DNA of 64,000 nt, taken from Scylla paramamosain (lineage: Eukaryota > Arthropoda > Malacostraca > Decapoda > Portunidae). Made by a program: the position numbers and the translations under genes. The stretch lies in NCBI RefSeq assembly GCF_035594125.1, contig NC_087156.1, forward strand, positions 11,738,806 through 11,802,805, in the 5' to 3' direction. Shown here one piece after another: positions 13,602-28,178 of this stretch (position 1 is its first letter; every line of letters starts with the position of its first letter). The notes below the pieces were generated by a model. That model had not been told where the DNA came from and did no database searches. It saw nothing but the letters and a program-made list of their open reading frames with translations.

Positions 13602-16600
13602 TTCTTTTGCTCGAAAATAATAAAACACTCATTATACACGTTTCTCGTAATGTCCATTTCTTTCCGAATAGGGAGTGCTTTGCATCCATTTTGTAGATAA
13701 CAAGCTCAAAAACACTCAAAATATACCTTTTTGGTAATGTTCTTCAATTTTTTTTTTTCATATTGGTTGGTTTGCATACGTTTAGCGTTTTTCTACGTAA
13801 AACACCGAAAAGACACGTTTTCAGTCATTTTGTTTTGAATTCCCATATAGAGTGATTTCCATGTTATTTATCGTTTTGGTGCCTAACATGTTGAAAAATA
13901 CTCATAAGACAGTTTTCTGGCAAAGACGTTTTATTTCCCCATATAGGTGGTTTTGCTTGCACTTTAGGGTTTGCTACATAACAGTCGAAAAAAAGCTAAA
14001 ATTAACTTTTTTGATAATGTTCTTATTTCACAAAATTTCATGAATTTTTCTCGAATTTTGGCATCTCGGCACCTGTGAAGATGAATAAGAAAGAAAAAAA
14101 AAGTATCGTATTTATTTATTTATTTATTTTTCTCAATATAGAGTTATTCGTGGCTTTTAGCTTTTTGGTACTTAATGAATTTAAAAACACTTATAATACA
14201 CGTTCTCGTAATGTCCTTTCTTAGCATGTGTTTAAGCGTTTTATTGGTAACATGATCAAAAACACTCAAAATCTATGTTTTTGGTAATGTTATTCTGTTT
14301 CTCCATAAAGTGTGTTTTGCATGCATTTTAGCATTTTGGTATATAAGAAGCTCAAAAACACTTAAAGGCAAGTTCTTGGTAAACATTGGTTTTGTTCCAA
14401 TGTAATGTGATTGCACTTCTTTTTAGTGCTTTACTGCCTATCACGCTCAAAAACACTCAATAGACACTTTTCTGAAAATGTCTTTTTTTTTTTTTTTTTA
14501 CCACATAAAGCTGGTTTCGCAATTAATTTGGGTTTTGGGTAACTAAGAACGTGAAAAGCACTCAAAATACACGCATTTAGTAAGGTTGTTCTGTTTCTCA
14601 ATTAAGAGTGTTATTCATGAGTTTCAGCTTTTTGGTATCTAGGAAACTTCTCCATATATACGAGTTTTTGCGTTTTTTGCCTTGTGGTTCTTGTTTCCCA
14701 ACATAGAGTGCTTTGCATCAATTTTCGCGTTTTTTTGTAGGTAACAAGCTCAAAAACACTCAAAATGTACCTTTTTGGTAATGTTTTTCTAATTCTTGAT
14801 ATTGGTTGGTTTGCATCCATTTTAGCGTTTTTCTACGTAAAATACTAAGATGACACGTTTTAAGTAATTTTGTTTTGGATTCCCATATTGAGCAAGTTAT
14901 TATTATTATTATTATTATCATTATTTATCGTTTTGGTGTCTAACATGCTGAAAAACACTCAAAAGACAGATTTCTGGTGAAGTCATTTAATTTCCTCATA
15001 TAGGAGGCTTTGCATGCTCTTTAGGGTTTGGTACATAACAGTCCGAAAAAAAAACTAAAATAAACTTTTTTGATAATATTTTTTTTATCATATAATTACC
15101 CTGAATTTTCCCAGAAATTTGTCATCTCGGTACCTATGAATATGAATGACAAAAAAAAAAAAAAAAATCTATTTTTCTTTTTTTTATTTATTTATTTATT
15201 TTTCTAAGTAAATAGTGTTATTTGTGGGTTTTACCTTTATGGTACTTAAGGAACTTAAAAGCACTCATAATACACGTTTCTCGTAATGTCCTTTCGTTTC
15301 CCAAACATAAGGTTCTTTCTATGTATTTATTTAAGCGTTTTTATAGATAACATGATCAAAAACACTCAAAATACATGTTTTTGGTAATGTTTCTCCATAA
15401 AGTGTGTTTTGCAGGCGTTTTAGCGCTTTGGTATATAAGGAGCTCAAAAACACTTAAAGGCAAGTTCTTGGTAAAAATTGGTTTTATTCGAATTTAATGT
15501 GATTCCCCTGCTTTTTAGTCCTTTATATCCTATCACGCTCAAAAACACTCAAAAGACACTTTTCTGGGAATGTCATTTTTTCCTACATAAATCTGGTTTC
15601 GGATGCAATTTGGGGGTTTGGTAACTAAGAATGTGAAAAGCTCTCAAAATACACGCCTTTAGAAAGGTTGTTCTGTTTTTCAATTAATTGTGTTATTCAT
15701 GAATTTCAGTATTTTGGTATCTAAGAAACTTATCCATATATACGAGTTTTTGCGTTTTTTTGCCTTGTGGTTCTTGTGAAACCATAAAACACTCATTATA
15801 CACGTTTCTCGTAATGTCCTTTTGTTTCCCAATATAGAGTGTTTTGCATCTATTTTCGCGTTTTTTGTGGTTAACAGGCTCAAAAACACTCAAAATATAC
15901 CTTTTTGGTAACGTTATTCTGTTTCTTCATTTTGGTTGGTTTGCATCCGTTTTGGCGTTTTTCTACGTAAAACAACGAAAAGACAAGTTTTCAGTAATTT
16001 TGTTTTGCATTCCCATATTGAGTGACTTTCCATATTGTTTATCCTTTTGATGCCTAACATGCTAAAAAAAGAAAAAACACTCACTCTGGTAAAGTCGTGT
16101 AATTTCCCCATATAGGTGGCTTTGGATGCACTTTAGGGTTTGGTACATAACAGTCCGAAAAACAAGCTTAAATTAACTTTTTTGATAATGTTCTTTTTTC
16201 CACCTAATTTACCTGAATTTTGCCAGACATTCGGCATCTCAGTACCTATGAATATGAATGACAAAAAAAATTGCTACTTTTTTATTTATTTATTTATTTT
16301 TTCTCTATAAAGAGTGTTATTTATGGCTTTTAGCTTTTTGGTACTTAAGAAACTTAAAAACACTCATAATACATGTTTCTCCTAATGTTTTTCTTCGTTT
16401 CCCAAACATGTATTTAAGTCTTTTTATAGGTAACATGATCAAAAACACTCAAAATAAGTGTTTTTGGTAATGTTATTCTGTTTCTCCATAAAGTGTGTTT
16501 TGCATGCGTTTTAGCGTTTTTGTATGTAAGGAGCTCAAAAAATCTTCAAGGGAAGTTCTTGCTAAAAATTGGTTTTATCCCTATGTAATGTGATTGCCCT

Positions 16601-17420
16601 GCTTTTTAGTGCTTTATTTCCTAACACGCTCAAAAACACTCAAAAAAAAATTTTTATGTTAATGTCTTTTTTTCACACATTTTTAAACGACAATATTTCG
16701 CATGCAATTTGGGGTTTTGGTAACGAAGAATGTGAAAAACACCCAAAATACACTCATTTGGTAAGCTTGTTCTTTTTTTTTTTGATTCTCCTTAAAATTT
16801 GGTTTTATTCCCATGTAATGTGATTGTTCTGATTTTTAGTGCTTTGTTGCATATAACGCTCAAAAACACTCAAAAGTCACTTTTCTGGTAATGTCATTTA
16901 TTTCCAACTTAAAGCTAGTTTCGCATGTAATTTGGGATTTTCGTAGCTAAAAATGTGAAAAACACTCAAAATACACACATTTTGTAAGGTAATTCTGTTT
17001 CTCAATTAAAAGTGTTATTCATGAGTTTCATCATTTTGGTATCTAAGAAACTTCTCTAGGTACACGAGTTTTTGCGTTTTTTGCCTTTTGGTTCTTGTGG
17101 AACTATAAAACTCTCATTATACACGTTTCTCAGAATGTCCTTTTGTTTTGCAATACTTTGCATCCATTTTTGCATTTTTTAGGCAACAAGCTCAAAAACA
17201 TTCAAAATATACATTTTTGGTAATGTTATTCTATTTCTTCATATTGGTTGGTTTGAATCCTTTTTAGCGTTTTTCTACGTAAAACAGTGAAAAGACACGT
17301 TTTCAGTAATTTTGTTTTGGATTCCCATATTGAGTGACTTCCATTTTATTATCGTTTTAGTGCCTAATATACTGAAAAACACTCAAAAGTAAGGTTTCTC
17401 GTAAAGTCGTTTAATTTTCT

Positions 17421-17528
17421 CTTTTTTTTTTTTTTATGTAGGAAGGATACTGGCCAAGGGCAACAAAAATCTAATAAAAAAAAAATGCCCACTGAAATGC
17501 CAGTCCCATAAAAGGGTCAAAGCAGTGG
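17421..17528 (-). other. 3' UTR and poly(A) tail of the non-LTR retrotransposon
   Basis: About 95 bp follow the stop codon and end, on the minus strand, CCTTCCTACATAAAAAAAA (plus-strand T-run at 17421-17435). An internal A-rich stretch is at 17472-17484. A plain poly(A) end, rather than a short tandem repeat end, separates this element from the CR1-like one at 52 kb. Confidence 0.7.
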
Positions 17529-17885
17529 TCAAAAATTGGTGGATAAGTGTCTTGAAACCTCCCTCTTGAAGGAATTCAAATCATAGGAAGGTGGAAATAC
17601 AGAAGAAGGCAGGGAGTTCCAGAGTTTACCAGAGAAAGGGATGAATGATTGAGAATACTGGTTAACTCTTGCGTTAGAGAGGTGGACAGAATAGGGGTGA
17701 GAGAAAGAAGAAAGTCTTGTGCAGCAAGGCCGCGGAAGGAGGGGAGGCATGCAGTTAGCAAGATCAGAAGAGCAGTTGTCATGAAAATAGCGGTAGAAGA
17801 CAGCTAGATATGCAACATTGCGGCGGTGAGAGAGGGGCTGAAGACAGTCAGTTAGAGGAGAGGAGTTGATGAGATGAAAAGCTTT
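17529..17885 (-). pseudogene. Retrotransposon RT C-terminal region, cut off by frameshift and stop
   Basis: Downstream of the G-run frameshift, the original frame can be followed to a TGA at 17886-17888 and then openly to the stop at 17529. It includes MPPLLPRPCCTRLSSFSH and a tail FSGKLWNSLPSSVFP followed by SFKREVSRHL. That W-N-x-L-P...F-K pattern is the conserved C-terminal tail of many LINE RTs. Family members have a serine codon where this copy has TGA, which fits one substitution, but that is inference. The fragment is not expected to be translated alone. Confidence 0.8.
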
Positions 17886-17931
17886 TCATTCCACCCTGTC
17901 TAGAAGAGCAGTATGAGTGGAACCCCCCCAG

Positions 17932-19407
17932 TCATGTGAAGCATACTCCATACATGGACGGATAAGGCCCTTGTACAGAGTTAGCAGCTGGGGGGGGTGA
18001 GAAAAACTGGCGGAGACGTCTCAGAACACCTAACTTCATAGAAGCTGTTTTAGCTAGAGATGAGATGCGAAGTTTCCAGTTCAGATTATAAGTATAGGAC
18101 AGACCGAGGATGTTCAGTGTAGAAGAGGGGGACAGTTGAGTGTCATTGACGAAGAGGGGATAGTTGTCTGGAAGATTGTGTCGAGTTGATAGATGGAAGA
18201 ATTGAGTTTTTGAGGCATTGAACAATACCAAGTTTGCTCTGCCCCAATCAGAAATTTTAGAAAGATCAGAAGTCAGGCGTTCTTTGGCTTCCCTGCGTGA
18301 TATGTTTACCTCCTGTAGGGTTGGACGTCTATGAAAAGACGTGGAAAAGTGCAGGGTGGTATCATCAGCGTAGGAGTGGATAGGACAAGAAGTTTGGTTT
18401 AGAAGATCATTAATGAATAATAAGAACAGAGTGGGTGACAGGACAGAACCCTGAGGAACACCACTGTTAATAGATTTAGGAGAAGAACAGTGACCGTCTA
18501 CCACAGCAGCAATAGAACGGTCAGAAAGGAAACTTGAGATGAAGTTACAGAGAGAAGGATAGAAACCGTAGGAGGGTAGTTTGGAAATCAAAGCTTTGTG
18601 CCAGACTCTATCAAAGGCTTTTGAGATGTCCAAGGCAACAGCAAAAGTTTCACCAAAGTCTCTAAAAGAGGATGACCAAGACTCAGTAAGGAAAGCCAGA
18701 AGATCACCAGTAGAGCGGCCTTGACGGAACCCATACTGGCGATCAAATAGAAGGTTGTGAAGTGATAGATGTTTAAGAATCTTCCTGTTGAGGATAGATT
18801 CAAAAACTTTAGATAAGCAGGAAATTAAAGCAATAGGACGGTAGTTTGAGGGATTAGAGCGGTCACCCTTTTTGGGAACAGGTTGAATGTAGGCAAACTT
18901 CCAGCAAGAAGGAAAGGTAGATGTTGAAAGACAGAGCTGAAAGAGTTTGACTAGGCAAGGTGCAAGCACTGAGGCACAGTTTCGGAGAACAATAGGAGGG
19001 ACCCCATCAGGTCCATAAGCATGGAAAACATCATTACGAAGAATTTTAATACGTGGCATGAAGTAGTCAGAGGGTGGAGGAGAGGGAGGAACAAGCCCAG
19101 AATCGTCCAAGGTAGAGTTTTTAGCAAAGGTTTGAGCAAAGAGTTCAGCTTTAGAAATAGATGTGATAGCAGTGGTGCCATCTGGTTGAAGTAGAGGAGG
19201 GAAAGAAGAAGAAGCAAAGTTATTGGAGATATTTTTGGCTAGATGCCAGAAATCACGAGGGGAGTTAGATCTTGAAAGGTTTTGACATTTTCTGTTAATG
19301 AAGGAGTTTTTGGCTAGTTGGAGAACAGACTTGGCATGGTTCCGGGCAGAAATATAAAGTGCATGAGATTCTGGTGATGGAAGGCTTAAGTACCTTTTGT
19401 GGGCCAC
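17932..19407 (-). pseudogene. Retrotransposon reverse transcriptase domain, frameshifted at both ends
   Basis: The 491-codon open frame carries RT motifs in order: GPDGVPP at about 132-138, NYRPIAL at about 188-194, motif A with LDISKAFDRVWH (first Asp about 260), motif B SGVPQGSVLSP at about 315-325 and motif C YADD at 346-349. Catalytic aspartates are present. Related LINE RTs carry roughly 8-10 residues between the DVFHA-like segment and GPDG; here the two abut, suggesting a small in-frame deletion (inference from family pattern). The true frame enters from the endonuclease frame through CSRAIHDRE upstream of the ATG used here, so this ATG is probably internal. The C-terminus is lost by an extra base in the eight-G run at 17990-17997. 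Confidence 0.9.
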
Positions 19408-19462
19408 CTCTCTATCATGTATAGCACGAGAACAGGCTGTGTTAAACCAAGGTTTAGAAGGT

Positions 19463-20464
19463 TTAGGACGAGAAAAAAAAGTGAGGAATGTACGCCTCCA
19501 TGCCAGACACTATCACCTCTTTTATGCGCTCAGCACACAAAGACGGGTCTCTGACACGGAAGCAGTAGTCATTCCAAGGAAAATCAGCAAAATACCTCCT
19601 CAGGTCCCCCCAACTAGCAGAGGCAAAACGCCAGAGGCACCTTCGCTTAGGGGGATCCTGAGGAGGCATTTGAGTGATAGGGCAAGATAAAGATATGAGA
19701 TTGTGATCGGAGGAGCCCAACGGAGAAGAAAGGGTGACAGCATAAGCAGAAGGATTAGAGGTCAGGAAAAGGTCAAGAATGTTGGGCGTATCTCCAAGAC
19801 GGTCAGGAATACGAGTAGGGTGTTGCACCAATTGCTCTAGGTCATGGAGGATAGCAAAGTTGTAGGCTAGTTCACTAGGATGGTCAATGAAGGGAGAAGA
19901 AAGCCAAAGCTGGTGGTGAACATTGAAGTCTCCAAGAATGGAGATCTCTGTAAAAGGGAAGAGGGTCAGAATGTGCTCCACTTTGGAAGTTAAGTAGTCA
20001 AAGAATTTCTTATAGTCAGAGGAGTTAGGAAAGAGGTATACAGCACAGATAAATTTAGTATGAGAATGACTCTGTAGTCGTAGCCAGATGGTGGAAAACT
20101 CGGAAGATTCAAGAGCGTGGGCACGAGAGCAGGTTAAGTCATTGCGCACATAAACGCAGCATCCAGCTTTGGATCGAAAACGAGGATAGAGAAAGTAGGA
20201 GGGAACAGAAAAGGGGCTACTGTCAGTTGCCTCAGACACCTGAGTTTCAGTGAGGAAAAGAAGATGAGGTTTAGAAGAGGAGAGGTGGTGTTCTACAGAT
20301 TGAAAATTAGATCTTAGACCGCGAATGTTGCAGAAGTTAGTGAATAAAAAGTTGAGGGGGGTGTCAAGACACTTAGGGTCGTCGACGGAAAGGCAGTCCG
20401 ACCTGGGGACATTTGTGGTCCCCTCCCCAGATGGGGACTCCGAGGCTGGTGTAGGAGTCGCCAT
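19463..20464 (-). pseudogene. Retrotransposon endonuclease domain (EEP family), frameshifted at its end
   Basis: The 333-codon frame starts at ATG 20464. It encodes an exonuclease-endonuclease-phosphatase domain that nicks target DNA to prime reverse transcription. Visible motifs are N46 in CNIRGL, E73 in LFLTETQ, Y143 in AVYLFP, GDFN at 178-181 and SSDHN at about 251-255 with the catalytic Asp-His pair. All the usual active-site positions appear intact. The first 35 residues are Pro/Ser/Thr-rich and unconserved. The frame runs into a stop shortly after an extra base in the eight-A run at 19473-19480. Without that base it would continue into the RT frame downstream. The short basic plus-strand ORFs overlapping it are shadows. 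Confidence 0.88.
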
Positions 20465-20708
20465 GATTTTAAAATTTTTGAGTGAAGGGTGTGTGTGTGT
20501 TATTAAGTGCTTGTAGTTTTGTGTGGAGGAAGAGAGTTGTCTTTAGAGGGCAGGCTGTGACTGCCCCCTTGTGTTGTGAGACACAAAGGGAAACGTTTAG
20601 TGAGGTCACAGCTGGGTTTAATGATAAGTTCACAGCACCCCCTGAACAGTGCTTTAGACCTCACTGGGAGTAATTATCGTTTCGGCAGATGTCTACTGCC
20701 TCCTCCTC
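20465..20708 (-). other. 5' UTR of the non-LTR retrotransposon
   Basis: About 240 bp lie between the first ATG of the endonuclease frame and the satellite. It contains a short GT tract, a GC-rich stretch around 20545-20570 (GGGCAGGCTGTGACTGCCCC) and CTGCCTCCTCCTC at the outer edge. The 5' border is approximate because 96-bp satellite resumes at CTAAATATAGAG. Internal promoter elements are expected for LINEs, but none can be named from the sequence. Confidence 0.6.
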
Positions 20709-23588
20709 TAAATATAGAGAAATAGAACATTACCAAAACTTTTATTATGAGTGTTTTTTCTCATATTAGGTACCAAAATGCAAAAATGCATACAAAGCAC
20801 CCTATATGAAGAAACAAAGCAACATTACCAAAAATGTGTATTGAGTATTTTTGAGGTTGTTAGGTACCAAAACGCTAAAGGGCATTATTATAAAAGTGTC
20901 TTTTAAGTGTCTTTTGAGGTATTTTGCACGCATTTTAACTTTTTGGTAAGTGAGAGGCTTTTTGAGCCTCTTACGTACCAAAGAGTTAAAACGCGTGCAA
21001 AATACCCTGTATAAGGAAAAAAAATTACATTACTAAAAACGGAAGTTTTGAAAGTTTTGAGCTTGTTAGGTAACACAACGCCAAAATGCATGCAAATTAA
21101 CTGATATTGGGAAGCGAAACGATATTAACACAAAAGTGTTTTATGATTGTTTTACAGCTTATGTAGCAAAACGCTAGAACGCTAGAAGCTTTATTCAGCT
21201 TCTTATGTGCCAAAAGGCTAAAACTTGTGAATATCAGTCTATATGGGGAAACCGAATAACAATACCAAAAACGTTTATTATGAGTTTTCCCCCATATTGC
21301 GTACCAAAACGACGAAATACATGGAAAGAACTCTATGAAAAAAAAAGATTACCTAATACGTGTATCATGAATGTGTTTGATCTTGTTAGGTACCACAAAT
21401 TCCAAAGTGCATGCAAAGCACCCGATATGGGAAAAGAAGAGAACATTGCCAAAAACGTGTCTTATCAGTGTTTTTTTTTCCTTTTTAGCTTCTTACGTAC
21501 CAAAACGCTAAAACGCATGGAAAACACCCTTTATGGAGAATCAGAACAACATGACTAAAAACATGTGTTTCGAGCTTTTTCTTGCTTGGTATTTACCAAA
21601 ACTCCAAAATGCTTGCAAAACACCCTATTTGGGGTAACGAAAGGACTTTACCAGAAACGTGTCATTTGGGTGTTTTTGAGCGTATTAGGCAACAAAACGC
21701 AGAATAGTATATAAAACACTATTTGGGAAAAAGAAAATATTAAAATAAACGTGACTTTTGAGTATTTTTCAGCTTCTTACGAGTACATACCAAAACAATA
21801 AAACGCGGGCAAAATATCCTTTATGGGGAAACTTTACCTATAACATAAGTATTTTCCATCTTAATAGGTACCAAAACGCAAAAATGCATGCAAATGTCCC
21901 GATATAGGGAAACGAAACGATATTTACAGAATTTTATTTTATGAGTATTTTCCACCTTAGGTAACAAACCGATAAAACATATGAATAGTAATCTATAGGG
22001 AGAAACAGAAAAACACTACGAAAAACGTGTTATTTTCTTAGGTACGAAAACGCAACTGTTCATGCAAGGCATTTTATATGGGAAAAGAGAACAGCATTAC
22101 TAAAAAGGTGTCTTTTCAGTGTTTTTATATGCAAAGCACCTTATATGTAAAAAAACAAAAATAAAAAAAAACAAATATAAACATGTTTTTGAGTGTTTTT
22201 TTGTTTTGTTTTTTATCTTACGTACTAAACCGCTAAAACGCATTCAAAACATCCTTTATGAGGAAATTCTATTTCTTTTTTACAAAAGCGTGTACTGAGA
22301 TTTTTCAGCTTATTTAATAACAAAACGTTAATATGCATGCAAACCACTCTATTTGGGGTAACAACGTGTAATTCAGGTGTTTTTGAGCGTATTAACCATC
22401 AAACGCTAAAATGAATTAATGCAACATTAGCAAAAAAAGTGTGTTTTAATTGTTTTGATGTTCTTAGATAACCAAACGCCAAAATCAATGCAAAGGGCCC
22501 GATATGGGGAAACGAAACGATTCTAACAGAAATGTGTATTATGATACCAAAACCCCAAACACTCCATATGGAAAAGCAGCATTACATAAAACGCGTATTA
22601 TGAGAGTTTTTCCAGTTATTCCAAAACGCCAAAATGCAAACAATGCACCCTATAAAAAGAATTACAACAACCTTACCATAAACGTATATTATAAGTGTTT
22701 TCGAATTTCTTAGGTACCAAAACGTCAAAGTGCATGCAAAGCATCCTATATGGGAAAAAAATAAAACATTACCTAAAACGTGTTTTTAATGCTTTCAGCT
22801 TCTTAGGTACAAAAACGTATGTAAAACATCCCTCATGGAGAAACAGAACAGCCTTACCAAAAACGTATGTTTCGAGTGTTTCCCAGCTTGTTAGGATCAA
22901 AACGCTAAAATGCTTGCAAAGCACGCTAATTTGGACAACGAGACGATATTACCAAAAACGTGTCATATGGGTGTTTTTGACCATATTAGGCACAAAAACG
23001 CAAAAAAAAAAGCATAGGAAACACAATACATGGGAAAACAAAACATTATCAAAATGTAACTTGATTTTTTTTTTTTGAGCTTCTAATGCACCAAAACCCT
23101 AAAACGTTTGTAAAATACCCTTTATGGAGAAACAGAATAGTATAACCAATAACGGGTGTTTTGAGTATGCATGCAAAAATGCATGCAAATCACATGATAT
23201 TTAGAAATTAAACGATATTAACGAAAACAAGTATTATGAGCTTTTTTCAGCTTATGTGCCAAAAGGCTAAAACTTGTGAATACCAGTCTGCATTGAGAAA
23301 CAGAACAACATTGCCAAAAATGTGTATTATGAGTGTTTATCCCTATGTTACATACCAAATCGGCAAAACGCATATAAAGCATATATGAAGAAACAGGACG
23401 ACATTATTAAAAACGTGTGTTTTAAGTGTTTTTCATCTTGTTATATAGCAAAACCAAAAATGCATGCAAACCACCCTGTTTGGGATAACGGAACATCACC
23501 ATAAACGTGTCATTTGGGTGTTTTTCAGTATATTTTTAATTCTAAGCGCTAGAAAGTATGGAAAACACTCTATATGGAAAAAGAAAAC

Positions 23589-23592
<4 letters not shown>
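20709..23592 (-). repeat. Monomeric 96-bp satellite array, minus orientation
   Basis: About 30 tandem diverged monomers read GGTACCAAAACGCCAAAATG, then a GCATGC core, then CCCTATATGGGGAAAC, then ACATTACCAAAAACGTGT. There is no 1.1-kb HOR period. Positions 22259-23592 are duplicated at 38828-40176. A compact inverted monomer pair lies at 20919-21005. The array ends at a switch to plus orientation at 23589-23592. No genes are seen; ORFs of up to 127 codons are repeat read-through. Confidence 0.88.
20919..21005. repeat. Hairpin made of two inverted half-monomers
   Basis: GTATTTTGCACGCATTTTAA...GTGAGAGGC (20919-20958) pairs with GCCTCTTACG...GTGCAAAATAC (20966-21005) across a 7-nt loop. About 36 of 40 positions pair. 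It looks like a small fold-back of one monomer half within the minus array. Confidence 0.8.
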
Positions 23593-26378
<2,786 letters not shown>

Positions 26379-28178
26379 TTCCCCATATAGTTGGCTTTGC
26401 ATGCACTTCCGGGTTTCGTACATAACTCTTGAAAAAGCAAAAATTGTTTTTTTTTTTGTTTTGTTTTCACATCATTTCCCTGAATTTTTTCAGAATTTTT
26501 GCATCTCGGTACCTATGAAGATGAATAACTAAAAAAAAATCTATCTTTTTTAAATTATTTGTTTCTCTATAAAGAGTGTTATATTTGGGTTTTAGATTTT
26601 TGGTACTTAAGGAACTTAAAAATACTCATAATACACGATTTTCGTAATGTCCTTTCGTTTCACAAACATAGCGTTCTTTGCATGTATTTAAGCGATTTTA
26701 TAGGTAACATGATCAAAAACACTCAAAATACATGTTTTTGGTAATGTTGTTCTGTTCCTCCATAAAGGTTGTTTTGCATGCGTTTAGAGTTTTGGTATGT
26801 AAGGAGTTAAGAAACACTTAAAGGCAAGTTCTTCGTAAAATTTGGTTTTATTCCAATGTAATGTGATTGTTCTGCTTTTTAGTTTTTTGTTGCATATAAC
26901 GTTCAAAAACACTCAAAAGACACTTTTATGGTAATATCATTTTTTTTCCCACATAAAGCTAGTTTCGCATGTAATTTGGGATTTTCGTAACTAAGAATGT
27001 GAAAAACATTCAAAATACACACATTTGGTAAGGTAGTTCTGTTTTTCAATTAAAAGTGTTATTTATGAGTTTTAGCGTTTTGGTATGTAAAAAACTTCTC
27101 TATATACACGAGTTTTTGCGTTTTTTGCCTTCTGGTTCTTGTGAAACTATAAAACACTCATTATACACGTTTCTCGTAATGTCCTTTTGCTTCCCAATAT
27201 AGAGTGCTTTCCATCCATTTGCGCGTTTTTTGTAGGTAAAAAGTTCAAAAACACTTTTTGGTAATGTTATTCTATTTCTTCATATTTTTTGTTTTGCATC
27301 CGTTTTAGTGTTTTTCTACGTAAAACACTGAAAAGACACATTTTCAGTAATTTTGTTTTCGATTCACATATTGACTGACTTCCATATTATTTATCGTTTT
27401 AGTGCCTAACATGCTGAAAAACACTGAAAAGACAGGTTTCTGGTAAAGTCGTTTAACATCCTTATATAGGCGACATGCACTCCGAAAAAGCTATAATTAA
27501 CTTTTTTGATAATGTTCTTTTTTCCACATAAATTCCCTGAAATTTGGCAGAATTTTGGCATCTTGGTACATATGAAAATCAATATAAAAAAAGCTATTTT
27601 TTTTATTTTTTTTTCTCTCTATAAAGAGTGTTATTTGTGAGTTTTAACGTTTTGGTACTTAAGGAACTTAAAAACGGTCCTAATACACGTTTCTCGTAAT
27701 GTCCTTTCGTTTCCCAAACATAGGGTTCTTTGCATGTATTTAAGAGTTTTTATAGGTAACATTGATCAAAAACACTTAAAACACATGTTTTTAGTAATGT
27801 TATTCTGCTTCTCCATAAAGGAGTTTTTTGCATGCGTTTTAGCGTTTTGCTTTGTAAGGAGGTAAAAAACACTTCAAGGCAAGTTCTTGGTAAAAGTTGG
27901 TTTTATTCCCATGTAATGTGATTGACCTGTTTTTTTTTGTGATTTATTGCCTAACACGCTCAAAAACACTCAAAAGACACTTCTGGTAATGTCATTTTTT
28001 TTTCCAACATAGTTTTGCGTGCTATTTGGGGTTTTGCTAACTAAGAATATGAAAAACACTCAAAATACACGTATTTGGTAAGGTTGTTTTGTTTCTGAAT
28101 TAATATTGTTATTCATGAGTTTCAGCATTTTGGTATCTAAGAAACTTATTTATATACACTAGTTTTTGCGTTTTTTGC

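Larger units (their letters stand above)
462..17420 (+). repeat. HOR satellite array 1 (about 1.1-kb unit of ~96-bp modules)
   Basis: This is a head-to-tail array of a composite unit made of about eleven diverged modules. A convenient landmark is the end of M10, CCTATGAAGATGAATAAC, followed by an A-run and a T-rich block. It recurs near 1257, 2267, 3370, 4480, 5609, 6739, 7333, 8444, 9532, 11240, 12123, 14070, 15134 and 16247. Most spacings are 1.0-1.13 kb. The exceptions (about 0.6, 0.9, 1.7 and 1.9 kb) mark copies that lost or gained modules. Inverted pieces lie at 7156-7243 and 9958-10440. Short open frames inside are by-products of the repeat and are not annotated as genes. The array ends in module M9 at the poly(T) border of the retrotransposon. 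Confidence 0.92.
17421..20708 (-). mobile_element. Non-LTR (LINE-type) retrotransposon, near full length, inactivated
   Basis: This block of about 3.3 kb interrupts the satellite and has clearly higher GC and normal codon usage. On the minus strand it reads 5' UTR (20708-20465), an apurinic-type endonuclease region, a reverse transcriptase region, a C-terminal region, a short 3' UTR and a poly(A) tail (the T-run at 17421-17435 on the plus strand). Endonuclease and RT would be one reading frame but for single extra bases in two homopolymers (19473-19480 and 17990-17997). There is also a stop at 17886-17888. No upstream gag-like ORF is present. The RT motifs and C-terminal tail resemble the jockey/I group seen in arthropods, but I cannot assign a clade firmly. 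No target-site duplication is visible, and the satellite on the two sides has opposite orientation. Confidence 0.9.

Noticed and set aside
462..17420. Possible CRISPR array because of regular repeats
   Set aside because: The repeated unit is contiguous 96-bp satellite without unique spacers, repeats are diverged, and no cas genes are present. The sequence is eukaryotic in character.
17529..20673. Short ORFs on the plus strand or in other frames within the retrotransposon (for example 19397-19690, 20325-20516, 18588-18803 and 18951-19217)
   Set aside because: They are shadows of the endonuclease and RT frames on the minus strand.
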